NCBI GenBank assembly: GCA_000181795.3
Contig: CM012955.1
Location: 11,251,429 to 11,306,738, forward strand
Origin: Trichinella spiralis
Lineage: Eukaryota; Nematoda; Enoplea; Trichinellida; Trichinellidae
Length of the DNA stretch: 55,310 bases
Reading direction: 5' to 3'
A program made the translations under genes and the position numbers. This document shows positions 1 to 12,231 of this stretch, piece by piece. Below the pieces are notes generated by a model. That model had not been told where the DNA came from and ran no database searches. It was given only the letters and a program-made list of their open reading frames with translations. Position 1 is the stretch's first letter. Each line of letters begins with the position of its first letter.

Positions 1-118
1 AGCGTGCATCAGCATTTTTTCATCAAGCGTGCATCAGCTTCTTTCATCAAGCGGTGCATCAGCATTTTTCCTCAAGTGGTGCATCAGCCTTCTTTCATCA
101 AGCGGTGCATCAGTCTTC
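1..118. repeat. Imperfect ~25-bp tandem repeat (about 4.5 copies)
   Basis: A unit of 24-26 bases with the core GTGCATCAGC followed by a T-rich stretch and ATCAAGC repeats from the left edge to about 118. Unit lengths are not multiples of three, but two units together (51 bases) are, giving a 17-residue protein period on the minus strand. The array may continue beyond the window. Confidence 0.75.
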
Positions 119-369
119 TTTTCAACTTGCATCTCACCATTTTTTTCCTCTGTATCTTTCTTTTCGTCCAACGACCCACCGTCACCTGCTTCAACACTTC
201 CATCTTTCTTTCTTTTCTTCAACATCCCACCATCTCCTTCAGCAGCAAGTGCCTGATCATTCTTTTTCTTCGACAACGAATCGTCCATTTCACCACGCAC
301 CGTATTCTGTTCCTCCTTCATTTCGTCATCGCTCGACGCCATGATAATAATTTCTTTATCGTCAGTCAT
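34..369 (-). CDS. Short acidic, lysine-rich low-complexity protein
   Basis: The open frame starts at an ATG at 369 and stops at 34, giving 111 residues, unless it is spliced onward to the left of the window. It is dominated by Asp, Glu and Lys, with runs such as KKKND, KKRKKD and EEKNGE, and has no membrane segment. Near the end the heptad DAPLDER occurs twice, 17 residues apart, encoded by the 25-base repeats at 1-118. A good 3' acceptor (TTGTTTCAG on the minus strand) lies three bases upstream of the ATG, which supports the start and suggests trans-splicing or a 5'UTR intron. I do not recognise a family. Such composition is common in nucleolar or chromatin linkers, but no function is claimed. 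It lies head-to-head with the endosulfine gene about 1.8 kb away. Confidence 0.45.
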   Translation of the reverse strand: MTDDKEIIIMASSDDEMKEEQNTVRGEMDDSLSKKKNDQALAAEGDGGMLKKRKKDGSVEAGDGGSLDEKKDTEEKNGEMQVEKKTDAPLDERRLMHHLRKNADAPLDERS

Positions 370-2155
370 TTTCTGAAACAACAAACATACAGTGAAATTT
401 TAAACCAAATTCACTAATTTATTACAAAATTAACCATCATCAAATATATCTGCTTAAAAATACTTTATTTAAAATTATCAAATGAATACAACCAATTCAT
501 CATAACCACTTTCAATCATTTGTCGGTGAAGTTACCAGAAACAAAATCAGGCTAAAGTTGCTCAAGTGACAATGTATTACTCATAATCGTAACATTGCGT
601 GGCAATGCAACGATTCGTTGATTGAAACTGAGAAATAATTTTCACGAGCAAAATTCGTTCGTGCAATAATTATAAAAGATACTGTAGCGAAAAATTTAAA
701 CTTCAAATATTAAATTACATTGCATGCACTTAATTAATCAAATTGATGTGCAAAATCGACATTAATATTCTTAATATCAATAATTTCGAAAAAAGTTGAG
801 CCTCAGGCGCGAATAAACACAGCTGTCAATACCAGCTAAATAACTACTTTGATATAAATCTACTCTTATAATCTCTCGAAATTATATGAAAACAAAGCCC
901 ACTAAATTGCAATGTCACCCTGCATCCTTGTACGGTAGATTTTGAAAATGAAAATGAAAGGTTCAACTTGACCAATTAGAAGAAATAAGCAGTGAAATAT
1001 TAATATTTTATTTCAGAAAAATATATTATGCTTGTTTTAATAATTATTTTTTGATAAAATTATAGTTTGATTTATTTGTTATTTCAGTAAAATTGTTATT
1101 TGATGAAATACATGTTCATTAAAAAATATTATCTGAAGAATTAATTTAAAAATTTAATAATAGAAAAATAAAATTTTCAACATATTAAAAAAATGAAATT
1201 TTTATGATGACCTAAATATTGCTCTAATCGTATTTTCTCTTCTTCAAATGAATCATCATTTGCATTAGGTTTGACCTAAATTTAAAATTTTTAAAATAAA
1301 ATTATTTCTCACAATTAAAGCATAAAATACAGTCAAAATAGCATAATACGCAATTTATTTACGTCATTGATTCACTTAATCCTAAACACCTTGATTATCA
1401 AAAACAAAATACCATACATAAACAAGTTATTTATTTAACAAATTTCTCAGTAATTTTATTTAATATTTAAGTTTATTTTTATACGTTTCAGATAACAAAT
1501 TTATTTTATTAGTTTTCAGCTTTTATTTTAAATTTTTCACAAGTTTATTTTTAAAAAAGTTTTTTTCAAGAAATACATTTATAGATTATGTAATTTAAGT
1601 ATTCAATAAAAGTTAAATATTTTTTTTATTATTATACATAAAAAATGTATATTTTTTATGTTTTTTACTTAAAATAACCTGTTTATGAACATTTGCCCTA
1701 CTCATCAATATTTCTTACTGTTTTCTTGTTTGGCTTTGTATGATAACCAGATGAAAACAATGTGCTCACCTACTTGTGTTGTTCATGCTGGCGTGAGATT
1801 GATATTTTGAATTGAATTGTTTTCATTTACTTCATTTATTACAGATTTTTATCATGATTATTTTTCTAAGAATGTTGATTAATTTTGCGTCATTATATAT
1901 AAAATTTTTTACTCTTGTTTTTATTTGTCGATTTTTTTATGTCACTCGTTGTGTATTATTTTCTGATTATAATCACTTTTGCATTCATAAAAAAAGACGC
2001 TGAATTTTCAGATTATGTTTGATTTTTTTTTGTTTTATTTTCTAGTTTTATCCTGAATATCTTCATTTGAATTTGCTAATGAGTAATGATATTTTAGAAT
2101 CCTTTTTTGCCCTATTTGAAGTATTTCTGATACGGGAGCTGAAGCAGAATTAACA
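370..2155. other. AT-rich intergenic spacer
   Basis: Very AT-rich sequence with many short stops in all frames. No coding exon, RNA gene or mobile element was recognised. It should hold the promoters of the two divergent genes on either side, but no specific element stands out. Confidence 0.6.
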
Positions 2156-4320
2156 ATGGAACCTGAGAAGAATGCGAATTGTTCCGTACAAGCTTTATCT
2201 ACTTTGGTTAAATCTGAGAAGACAGCAGTCAGTGAAAATGTAAGTGGACAATCTTGCTAACTGTACACTGGGTTGTATTGCATTACTTTTGGGAGTTGAA
2301 ATTTAATGGAGTTTTAATAATTTATCATACTGTAAATAGTTTTTTCTTTAAGTTAATAAAAGTCATTATATATTATTTAGCATAATCAATCAGCCAGTAT
2401 CTTTCGTGTAAATATTGTTTTCTTAACAAGCATGAAGTTGAGACGTAGTTAGTGCCAGTTTCTGCCAATCGTTTATGATTTCGATTACGTTACGATAAGT
2501 TTTCCTATGTTCTACTTTTCACAATTTCGGGTGTTGTTGATATTAGAAAAGTTTATCAACAGTTTTTTCATTCTGATATAATTTAAAGTTTATTTAAAAT
2601 AAAGTTTTTTATTTGTGATTTATTTTCTGTTGTGAATAAATTCATAAATATGTTCTGTTGATTTTTACGTTAACAATTGTTTTGGAAAACTTAAATTGAA
2701 TACTGTGGTTCTGTGGTTTTACGTGAGATACGTAGTTTTTATGTAAAAGTTATTTCTATATTTAGTAGTTTATTATGGAGAAAAGAAAACATTTGAAAGT
2801 TTGAATGAATAATGACATTAACAGTGGTTTGGTTTTATCCCTTTTTTGCTAATAACTTAAATCTTGACGCAGCGTCAGTGTGCGCGATGTAAATTGAATT
2901 CTACAATCAGGTTCTGCGTTATCTATGTTAATTACGTTTGCCGTGTTGTTGACGAATAAAGCCATTTTCGAACTGAAGTTTTGATTAGGCATTGCGATGA
3001 TAAATTTTTATTTCATTTGCAGTTATTGCAAAATGCGATTCATTTTTCAAAATTTGATATTTGAAATAGTTTCCTTTTGCACTATTTTTATAATTCGAAA
3101 AAATATTGATGATTTTCCTCTTATTGTTGTAAAGTGAATTGATGGGAAATTTAAACGAGAACTTTCATGATTTTGATGCTCAATCCATCTATCAAGCGGC
3201 TATGCATATTGCATGTTTGTAATATATTGTTTGTAATTTGAGAAGTCTTGTCATTTGATGAGCGGATGAAAAATTTTTTGTTCAAATTGTAGGAAAAGAG
3301 AATGTTGTTCAAATTTCTCTTCTAAAATTTCCATTTGAATTTATTTTCAGAGTGTAATTTCGAAAATAAAAAGCTCTGCTTTGGCATTTAATTTGACTTT
3401 ATTGTGCAGTCGGTAAATTTTTCAGCTGCTTGCATTGACAATTTTATTACGAAACTTACGATAAGTGAATAGCTGAGACGCGTGTCAATCTTAAAGCATG
3501 CAATTGTTTTACTGACGTATATTATTAATTTACTGAAGGTGAAGCAAATCTAATGCACGTTCCATGCTTTGGCAGCATTTATTGATTATCTTTTCTTTCG
3601 CCGAATTAATCTTCATTTTCAAAGACTTACTTATTTTCACCAAATCGATGAGAACGATTTTTTTTCAATGTTCCATAATTAACATTTAAAGCATTTTATT
3701 CGAATGGTAAAAATGTACGTTTTTCTTTGTTGTTATTTTTGGTGTCGCCTCTTTTTCACCGCATTGAATTGGAATAATTGCATTGAGTATCTAAATGCTA
3801 AAGTGACGTGTGCATTTTTTTTTCTTCCAAAAATAAATTCCCATTTTGCATCATTTGTTGTGTTTAATTTGTTTTATTTACTCTGGTATTGAATGTTCAG
3901 CAGCAATCCGTAGAGAAGTTGGAAGAGGCGAAACTTTTCGCCAAATATCCGCAAGTGGCCAAGAATATGCAAATGTCGCAGTTTTTGCAGAAACGATTGC
4001 AGCAGCGTAAATATTTCGATTCTGGTGATTACAACATGGCCAAAGCCAAGGGTTTGAAATTGAACACTTTGCCAGCAACTCCGAGCAGTGTGGAAATTCG
4101 AACTCCACGATTGTCGATCATTGTTGGTAAATGATAATTTTGAAATATATTTAAAAATTTTGATTTATCGATTGCAGATGAACGGGACGGATCGACCAGT
4201 CCCACCGGAATGTGCATTCCAACGCCAGATTCGATACCGCACAGGAAATCATCGATAGTATCTGAACTGGTGGTGGGCACAGCCCCTTCTCCAATTGTGC
4301 AGCATCAACAACAACATTGA
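2156..4320 (+). CDS. ENSA: Endosulfine / ARPP19-family PP2A-B55 inhibitor
   Basis: Three exons, 2156-2239, 3901-4126 and 4178-4320, join in phase to give 150 residues. Exon 2 carries the family core [12 protein letters not shown]. In the known family, Greatwall kinase phosphorylates the Ser in FDSGDY, turning the protein into an inhibitor of PP2A-B55 and promoting mitotic entry. A C-terminal RKSSIV matches the known PKA-site region of ENSA/ARPP19. The upstream [11 protein letters not shown] is also typical. Length is slightly above vertebrate ENSA (about 120) because of an N-terminal extension of about 28 residues and a Gln/His-rich tail. Donors are GTAAGT and GTAAAT; intron 1 is 1.66 kb and intron 2 is 51 bases. 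It is soluble and cytosolic or nuclear by family knowledge. Confidence 0.95.
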
Positions 4321-5456
4321 CTACGGTATTTTGCTGTGTGCAGTGGTGGCGTTGTTTATTTGTTTTCATTTTTAAATTGTATTTGCTCATGCGCCGTCTT
4401 GAAATATTAGTCATCAATTTTTAATTGCATATACAATAATGGGTGAAAGTTTCTTTTAAAGTTCCTTTTTTTAACATCTGTACGTAATATAGTTTGCTTT
4501 ATCTGGTTGCAAACGCTGGATAAACAACTCCAGTCACTGCTGTACAATTGAAGTTTTTCAAATATTGCGCATGAACATGCTGTTTGTTTGTTTTAATTTA
4601 TTTTTTACCATTTGTAGCCTTCTCATGATGCTTCTTTCATGTACGAGCAATGTAATAACAATTTACGAAGGTAACCTGTGGACGATTGCTGATTGTGAAA
4701 ATATATTTCAATTTATCATTGCGTTTTGACGAACTTCAAAAGGCTGCTATTATGCTTCTGTATGTTTAATTATTCCATTCGTTTTTGCATTTTATATCCG
4801 ATTCACTTTCAGCAGATGACACGTATTCTTGCCTGTTTTTATTGCATTTGACTTTGCCAAATTAAATCATGTCGTCATAGCTATAAATTAACTGTATATT
4901 TTTGCTTACTGTCGATCAACACGACATATATTTTTTATTGAAAAAAAAACAGCCTTTAAAATTTTTGTTTTGATTCATATTATTTAAGGTTTATGTTTTT
5001 TAGCTCATATTTGTTATCGTTGATAAATTTTCACCTATGCATAGATGTGATGAGAAGAATATAAGGTATTTAATTAATTTATTTTTTTATTGGTAAGTTC
5101 AATAATTTTTTTTTCTATTTGCGGAAATAGTTTAACGTAAGTGAAAAAAAAGCAATTGATAATGATTACAACTGTTTCAACATTTATTATTTCATTTTCA
5201 TACATATTAAATTTTATATGTCACTGAAATTGATTATTAGCAGATAATAATTAAAGTGTTAGCGTGAAATTTGCATTTGGTAAATATTAATTGTTTGTTG
5301 AACGTTGTTAATTGGGTTTGCGATTTGTTATTCAGAAAAGTATTATTCAAAGAGGGATTTTTTTTAGTTTTAACACTCATACTTTCTTTTTTTTGTTCAT
5401 TTATGATATTTAAAGTGCGTCAGGTTCGGATGAACGATTGATACAGTATCGAAGGA
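4321..5456. other. ENSA 3'UTR and spacer
   Basis: AT-rich and non-coding on inspection. The first part is presumably ENSA 3'UTR. No RNA gene or repeat was recognised. Confidence 0.55.
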
Positions 5457-6501
5457 ATGTTGATATCATTTGCAAGCAGTTGGCTAAAACGAACCCAAGC
5501 TTGGATCATTGGAAGTAGAGCGTCATTTAGCAATAGTCCAGTTTGGTGTTTGTTGAACAACAGGAAAATACTGAAAGTTACTGGACCTGACCGAATGGCG
5601 CTGCTCCAGTTGGTGTTGAGCAATGATGTACTTTTGCTTCATGAACACAGATCATTATACTCGCTGATGCTGAATAAACAGGGTCGTATTATGTACGACG
5701 TGTTGCTATTTGAAGATGAAGATGGAAAAAGTACATTGGTCGAATGCGATGCGGATGTTCATGCCGATGTGATTGCGTTTATTCTCAAATATCGCATGAG
5801 GAAAACTGTTGACGTAGTTGCAGACAACAGCAGATCTGTTTACGTTTATTATTTACCAAATCAAGCTCACATACGAGAGCCGTCGATCCGTTTACCTGAC
5901 GGTACGCTGATTGCAAAAGATCCACGGTCTGAATATTTGGGATTCAGGATCATCACTGAATCTTCATTAATTAGTACAATATCTGCAGGCTGTGTTACGC
6001 TGAAAGAGTACATCGACTACAGGTAAGAGTGCTTGTTACTGATCATATTAGTTGTTTTTATTTTACTTTGCCAACTGTTGCAGATATTCATTAGCCTTGG
6101 GTGAAGGGAGCAAAGATTTTATACCGGGAACTTGTTTTCCTCATGAAACAAACGCACGTCAGTTCAAAGGTATGAACTTTTCCAAAGGTTGCTATATTGG
6201 TCAAGAGTTGACCGCACGTATCGAATATACTGGTGTTGTTCGGAAACGATTTATGCCATTATTATTCCACGTTGACCAGTTGCAAAAACTTTGCACAGTG
6301 CAATATAACAGTCAAGTGATTTGTGAACGGAATCGGTCGGTTGGGAAATTCAAAAATGCAGCCATACATTACGCCATTGCTTTACTCAATGTAGAAAAAG
6401 CAGTACAATCGAAGCAGCTATTTCTCGTGGCCGAAAAAGGTAATCGACTACCGTGTTCTTTGCATCTGCCAATCTGGTGGTCTGACAAAGTGTCCTGTTA
6501 A
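5457..6501 (+). CDS. IBA57: IBA57-like mitochondrial iron-sulfur cluster assembly factor (YgfZ/GcvT family)
   Basis: Two exons, 5457-6022 and 6084-6501, separated by a 61-base intron, give 327 residues (vertebrate IBA57 is about 356). The signature KGCYIGQE, with the following LTARIEYTG, is the diagnostic K-G-C-Y-x-G-Q-E motif of YgfZ/CAF17/IBA57 proteins. The splice junction restores RYSLALGEGS, matching the family's R-Y-x-L-x-E-G region. The N-terminus is basic and lacks acidic residues, consistent with a mitochondrial targeting peptide. By family knowledge it acts with ISCA1/ISCA2 in the mitochondrial matrix to mature [4Fe-4S] proteins such as aconitase and lipoate synthase. The first GVRKR-like basic turn after the signature is present as GVVRKR. 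Confidence 0.93.
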
Positions 6502-6899
6502 GTATTTTGTATAAATATTTTCATTGACCTTTTCAATTGATGAATATAATTTTATTCATCATTTGTAGCTTGATTTTGCAAGAAATAAATCAACATTTGT
6601 TGCTTGCACATATTTTCATTGTCTTTATCAAAATAATTGCATTTCAGATACAACACAAAGCTGTGCTATTTTTGATTATGATAAATTTGTTGATAACTAA
6701 AATTTGCATGCAATATTTATCATCTCTGAACTGTTTGAAATGCATTTCATCAAGCAAATTAATCATGTTGAACTTTAAGATGGCAATTTTCAATTAATTA
6801 ATCATATTGTTCTGAGAAAGGTTATTTTACAGTCAGCTGAATTTTATTCAAGGAAACAATGATCGTATCATCGTATTTATGATAAATTTTTTAGTGCAG
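6502..6899. other. Spacer downstream of IBA57
   Basis: AT-rich. The short hydrophobic frame at 6537-6797 looks like chance. An acceptor-like TTTTACAG near 6829-6836 may belong to a 5' exon of the next candidate gene, but no convincing exon was built. Confidence 0.4.
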
Positions 6900-7612
6900 A
6901 ACGAACTATTTTCCATCTGACGACATTTTTGCAATTGAACAACAACTAACCGCTAACAATGCCGTCTTTCTGATCAAAGCTATGCAAATTTTCATCTCAG
7001 CTTTCATAGAAACAGCAACCGGCAACAGTGTGCTCACTCTGTGTGAACCTTCGTTTTTGCTTTGTACGTTTGTGGTTCACGCCGTACTAATAGCAGAGTC
7101 GAGTTCGATTGATGAAAAAATATTACGGATATATTATACTGATCAGCATCAGCAGCTCTGCTTGCAAATAGGCGAACTTACTATCGGCCGCCGGATGGAC
7201 GAAAATTTATTCTCATATACACGGTGAACGTATCAAATTGCATGCAACACGGTTCAGGTCGTAGCAGACAGAGCCGGCGAGTTCATTGCTGAAAATAATC
7301 ATTTAGAAATATAACGGCTCGGCGGGACATACACGCTGGGCAAGGTTAAGATGATTATTCCACTGCTCAGTCAAATTTTAGACGTTCAGTACGTTTGAAT
7401 TTTTTGCTTCTATTTTTAGTGTAAGTGATGTATTTTATTCTTTTTTGCTGTGTACTTTTGTGTTCTTTGTTGACAGATTTATGTGCTCTTAAAATTGCTC
7501 ATTAATTAATACTGATCCCAACAGGTGTTCACACAAACGACCCTCAGCATCAACAGAGAGATTCATCAGCATTCTCTTCGTCAGCACAACAGATACTGGT
7601 GGGGCATTGTAG
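6900..7612 (+). CDS. Candidate histone-fold (NF-YC/CHRAC/POLE4-like) protein, incomplete model
   Basis: An internal exon fits 6900-7223, between TTTAGTGCAG and a GTGAAC donor, with 107 open codons. The stretch SDDIFAIEQQLTANNAVFLI followed by KAMQIFISAFIETA resembles the first two helices of NF-YC/CHRAC/POLE4 histone folds (compare family patterns of the form D-V-x-I...A-x-x-L-x-x-K-A-x-Q/E-[IL]-F-I). The third-helix region is less convincing. A possible last exon, 7525-7612, keeps phase and ends in TAG. The exon encoding the usual basic segment before the fold (R-[IV]-K-x-I-M) was not found, so the gene is either incomplete here, degraded, or mis-modelled. Family members are nuclear subunits of transcription, remodelling or replication complexes. 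Confidence 0.3.
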
Positions 7613-7694
7613 GTGTGGCTTTGAGTTGAGTGGTATAACGATGAATTCAACTTTTCCATTTGAAAAGCAACATCAGTGTGAATTTTGCAACAAC

Positions 7695-7700
7695 TGTGAA
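7695..7700 (-). terminator. Polyadenylation signal AATAAA
   Basis: AATAAA on the minus strand, about 20 bases after the TAA of the two-exon membrane protein gene. Confidence 0.45.
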
Positions 7701-7718
7701 ATTTTATTCATATTTGAT

Positions 7719-8733
7719 TTATGACCGTTTCCAGGTGAACCGTTTTGGTGAATTTTTCAATGAACGGAGAGTGTGAAAATTTATTCTCTGCTTGCGGAAC
7801 TCTCTGGAAAACTTTCCCAAACGACGAAGCGGTTCCCCATTATAGAGCATTGTTGGCAATTGTTTCTGATCAAATTTTCAGCCTCGTTTACAACTTTTGT
7901 TACCTTTTGCCAGTATTTGTTTTAGAAACATCTTGCTTTTATTGAAAACTAAAAGCTTCTACTTACAAATCAAATGTAAGTTTGACAACCATTTCTTGCA
8001 AAACTGCTATTCATTTCAGTGGCACATTTGTTGCACTTGTCAAGCATATCTTTTATTACAGTTTTAGTTGAACAAAATTGATGTCAACAGATAAGAATAG
8101 TTATAAAGAAATATCAAACTGCGCATTCACGATAATGTCATTCAATCTTACAATACTAGAGATATTGTTCACTTTTTATGCGTTTACGTAATGCAGTTCA
8201 TATTATAAAAAATATAGTTTAAATAGCTGAATAATAGCTTTTCTTTCAATGCAAAGAAAAATAACTATGATTTCTATTATTAAAATTTAATGAATAGCTT
8301 GAATGCATTTACTTTATTTGCACTTTTGCGCGTGAATTACAAAGAGCATTTTTTTCATATGGGAGAATATGTTGACTTTGATTTCTCTACCGTTCAGCAA
8401 TCCTTCCATATCTTTATGACCGTGTTCACGCATCGATGGCTGCTGCAAAGCTTCAGAGAACCAAGTCCGAGTTGTTTGTGATGATTGCAGATATTGACCT
8501 GGTGAATGACGTAGAAGCACCGGTTCTCCATCGTGCTTTTCATGCAAGCAGTGCAGAGATTGCCAATCTTGTAGAACTGCCAGAATGAACGTCATCACCG
8601 TCGTCAACGCTAGAATTATAAATAACTGGCTTATGGATGGTGATCGCTTTAAAGAGCGTTTGTTAGCAAAAGTATGAGAAATTGGAGAATTGTTCAGCTT
8701 GCACATTGTGAAAGTAGAGCAACATGCACTCAT
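7719..8733 (-). CDS. Unrecognised type II single-pass membrane protein
   Basis: Minus-strand gene with two exons, 8733-8341 and 7865-7719, joined in phase 0 by a GTAATT donor and a TTGATCAG acceptor, giving 179 residues. Exon 1 alone is open for about 140 codons, well beyond chance for this base composition. A single hydrophobic helix, LFIILALTTVMTFILAVL, lies around residues 41-58 after a basic KRSLKR stretch, which predicts a cytosolic N-terminus and luminal or external C-terminus. The C-terminal part is strongly basic. An AATAAA signal follows the stop at 7700-7695, supporting the proposed 3' end. No family is recognised. The second exon is the weaker part; the single-exon alternative ends at 8314. 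Confidence 0.45.
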
Positions 8734-8745
8734 GCCGACTACCAC

Positions 8746-10583
8746 TAATTCCAGTTGATGGAGATGAAATTCTTTTCTTTTTTTTTAAATTCAAAAATTT
8801 ACACTTTAAATTGTAAATTTTTCACGAATAAATTATTTTCAGATGCAAACGTCTACAAATATGATACTGAAATTTAATTTTGTAACGAATGCAATTTTTG
8901 ATTTGAACTGAAAACAAGCATTATTAACAGGAAAAATCATGTACAGTTTTATCAAAATTTATTATATAACAATTGTAAAATAGTTTCGCATTTATTGAAA
9001 TTTTTTAAAATTCACTTTCAGTATAAAGTACTATTATTATTTTACAAAGCATTACAACAGTTAAGTTAAAAGTATACAGTTATATATTTGTACTTGCTCA
9101 TCTATTATGTTTATATTGTAAAATGAATGATCAGTTCGTTATTCAGTGTGGTCGAACTAAATATACGACGGGTTGGTGATAATTTTGATTGTTTAATGTA
9201 ATAAAAATGACAAACGCTGTTCCTAATGCAAACATGAGATTAGATTTGTGAGCGTGGGACGGTTGTGGTGGTGGTGGTGGTGGTTGTACTGGTGTTGTGT
9301 TCGTATCACTGTGAACGGTGAAAACATTTTTGAAGAGTTGTTCGAAGCGTTGCGCTGAATTGAATGGAAAATTTCTATTTTTTTACATTAATTTTCAACA
9401 CAGCAAATTACGTCAACGTCGTAATTTTCGACTGTTGTAATTGACAGTTTTAGTAAAATTACTGTAATATTTTTTTATTACGACAATCAATATAAAATGG
9501 GAATTGTTTAATATGAAAATTTTTATCAATTCAACAAATATTTTTATATTTTGTCATGACAATTCTAATTAATTTCAAGCAGCACAATTCTAATAAATTT
9601 ATTTTGTTATTGTTTGTCAAAATCTTTTTACATTAGCATAATATCAATAATATATGTATTATAATATATAGCAAATTGACGTGATATTAATTGGTTTTTG
9701 TAATTTTTATAATTTTAACCCAACAAATATATATATATTTGATTTTTTTTTAAATTTAAATATATAATATACCTGCAAGTATAGGTAGGTGTATGAATAG
9801 GTCTGTGTGATTATAGTGCATGTGCATGTGCATGTGTGTGTGTGTGTAAATTCAGGTGGCTATAAAATACACAAGAGTGCTAGTGAAAGCAACTGCTTGA
9901 AACCACGTGGCAAGTTTGGGTGAATTTTCATTGGTTGATTTTAATGCGACAACAATCCAGTCCCTGCTAGTAGGGCAACAAGGAAAATGCGACGACAACG
10001 ACGTTCATCGACAACACTGCTACGGTGTTCACTTGTCAACTTAGGCTGTCACAGAGTAGTGGTAGATCGGTGTCGTCGCTGCTGCCTGCCGCTCCAACTA
10101 TTGCCGGTAATTGTTTGCAATATTCCAATTTTTCCTCTTCTTCTTGTTCATTTTATTGAAAAATTCTTTTCAGGGATCGAAAATAGGTGTCGGGTGGTTG
10201 TGGTGCCCTGCCCTTGTTGTGAAATTGTTTTGAAATTTTCAAAAAATTATATTCAAAAAAAGACAAATTGCATTTTTCATCATTCTCATCTTTTCTTCTG
10301 CTTTTTCCAAATATTCCACACATTTCAATTCAAAACGTCGTCATTCACGACAATTTCCCATCTAATACAGTACAACTGAATTATTCTGCATAATTTCATC
10401 GTAAAGTGCATATTATTTTATTTTATTCTATTTGTTGTTGTTGTTATTGTTCCTGCTATTGCTTAAATCAAGCACACTGTTTGGTGACTGTATTTTCTTC
10501 TTCCCCCAACCTCCCCCCGTCCTTTCTTCTCCTACTTCTTGTCTTTGAATACTACTACTACTACTACTGCTGATTGAAAAAGC
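8746..10583. other. Divergent intergenic region and probable ESRP 5' leader
   Basis: Mostly AT-rich. A GTG-repeat tract lies near 9258-9283, a CATGTG/GTGT tract near 9820-9847, and a TAC-repeat near 10550-10570. From about 9900 the sequence becomes GC-richer; a donor (CCGGTAATT, near 10107) and an acceptor (TTCTTTTCAG, near 10173) could bound a 5'UTR intron of the ESRP gene. The open frame at 9987-10379 crosses that intron and is not treated as a gene. Confidence 0.4.
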
Positions 10584-12196
10584 ATGATAATGATGAGTAA
10601 GATTGCCGATCAAGATCGAGACCAACGACGACGTCGACGATTTTTGATCGGCCTCAACGTGGCCACTTACGGCTTGGACGGTGAATATCTTGGATCGGAT
10701 GAGGCCGAAATTGTTTACTTTGCTTTTGTTGTTTACGACTGTCAACAAGACAAGCTAACGGATCCATTTGAGAGCTTTGTTCAGCCAGTTGATCTGAATA
10801 AGGTCAACTGGGAACATTTGAAGAAACGACTTGTGGACGAAAACGAGGTCAAAAATGCCAACAAGCTTGCAGATGTGATAGCACAAGTGAAATCCATATA
10901 TTCTATTTTATTCATTATAAATATTGGTGCAATTTTTATATTATATTTTGATTTTAGCTTGAATCGAAATTAGTGGATGCGTTGAAATTGGACAACGGTG
11001 GCGGTGGTGTTGGTGGAGATTCATTTTTGAAAAATGCAATATTTGTTACGTATGGCCAAACACCACTGCGTCAATGCTTGCATCCAGAAGCGGCTAACAA
11101 AGGCATAAACTTGTCTGAACCGTATTGGCAATTTTGTGATTTAAACAAAGAATATTGTCAAGTGTTCAATAGCAGTCAGCCGGTCAACTCGTTGAAGGAG
11201 ATTTTCAACGGTAAGCTGTTGTATAGAATGAATGTATTCTTTAGAAATGTAAATTTACAATCATTTCAATAAAGAATCCCTTCAATGAACGAATAAATAA
11301 ACGTAAAGTAAAAAATTGATGTTTGTGAACAGGAAAAATAGGCTTTGATCAAAAAAAGCTTTATTTATATCGTGAAAAAAAAGAATAGCTCATTATGCGA
11401 TTCATCAAATTCAATATAAGGCTAAGAAGAACAAGCATGATAAGATGACGGTGGCGATGATGATGATGATGATGACAAATAAAATAAACATTTTTATCAT
11501 TGCAGCTCATAAATTTCAAGTTGACTGTTTGATTTTAATTTCAAAATTGTCTCTTTTTATTGATCAATTTTTCAAAGTTTATTTCATTGCAAAAAAAGAG
11601 CAAATATTTTTTTCATAATCTGTTTTTTGTTTTCTGGTTTATTCTCTTCGTCAGTGGCAGAGATTTTCACGTTCGCTTCTGCCTTTTGTTTTCCCACAGC
11701 TTGCGACACGCAAGCCGACGCCACGCTCGATTGTTCAAACAAATTTGATATTTGCCGATTTAAATTTTTACCCTTGTTTCTCTGGTTTACGTTTTCGGAA
11801 CTCTACAACTGGAGTTGTTGGTTGTCCAAGGTTGAACATTGAACGACAATCTAGTGAGACGAAAATATTCAAAAATTATATAATTTCCATTCATTTCAAC
11901 AATCAGCAGCATATATATATATATTTATTTATTTATTTCTTTTTATTATTAACTTCCTCTCGTCAAACATCACTGTTAGCTGTAATTCAATAATCGAATT
12001 ATTCAATGACTTGTATACATTACTATGTATAGATATATTGCCTTTTCTAATATTCTTATTTTTAGAATCTTGCTCAGGCGATGAAAATGAATACAGCTTT
12101 CAAAGCATCACTGCTGATATCAGCAAAGCGATTGTTCATCTGGTCAAAGAAGCGTCCAAGCGTAGTAAATTTCCTCCTTTTTCTTTCTTCCTCTTC

Positions 12197-12231
<35 letters not shown>

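Noticed and set aside
4-417. Plus-strand frames of up to 137 codons over the left end
   Set aside because: They are antisense to the acidic minus-strand ORF and have the Ser/Phe/His-rich composition expected of a shadow of Lys/Glu/Asp codons.
11655-11993. Overlapping open frames in the ESRP intron between exons 2 and 3 that could be an extra exon
   Set aside because: Exon 2 (ending phase 1 at 11210) joins directly in frame to 12066 and gives the length expected from human ESRP; no donor of the right phase closes the extra exon.
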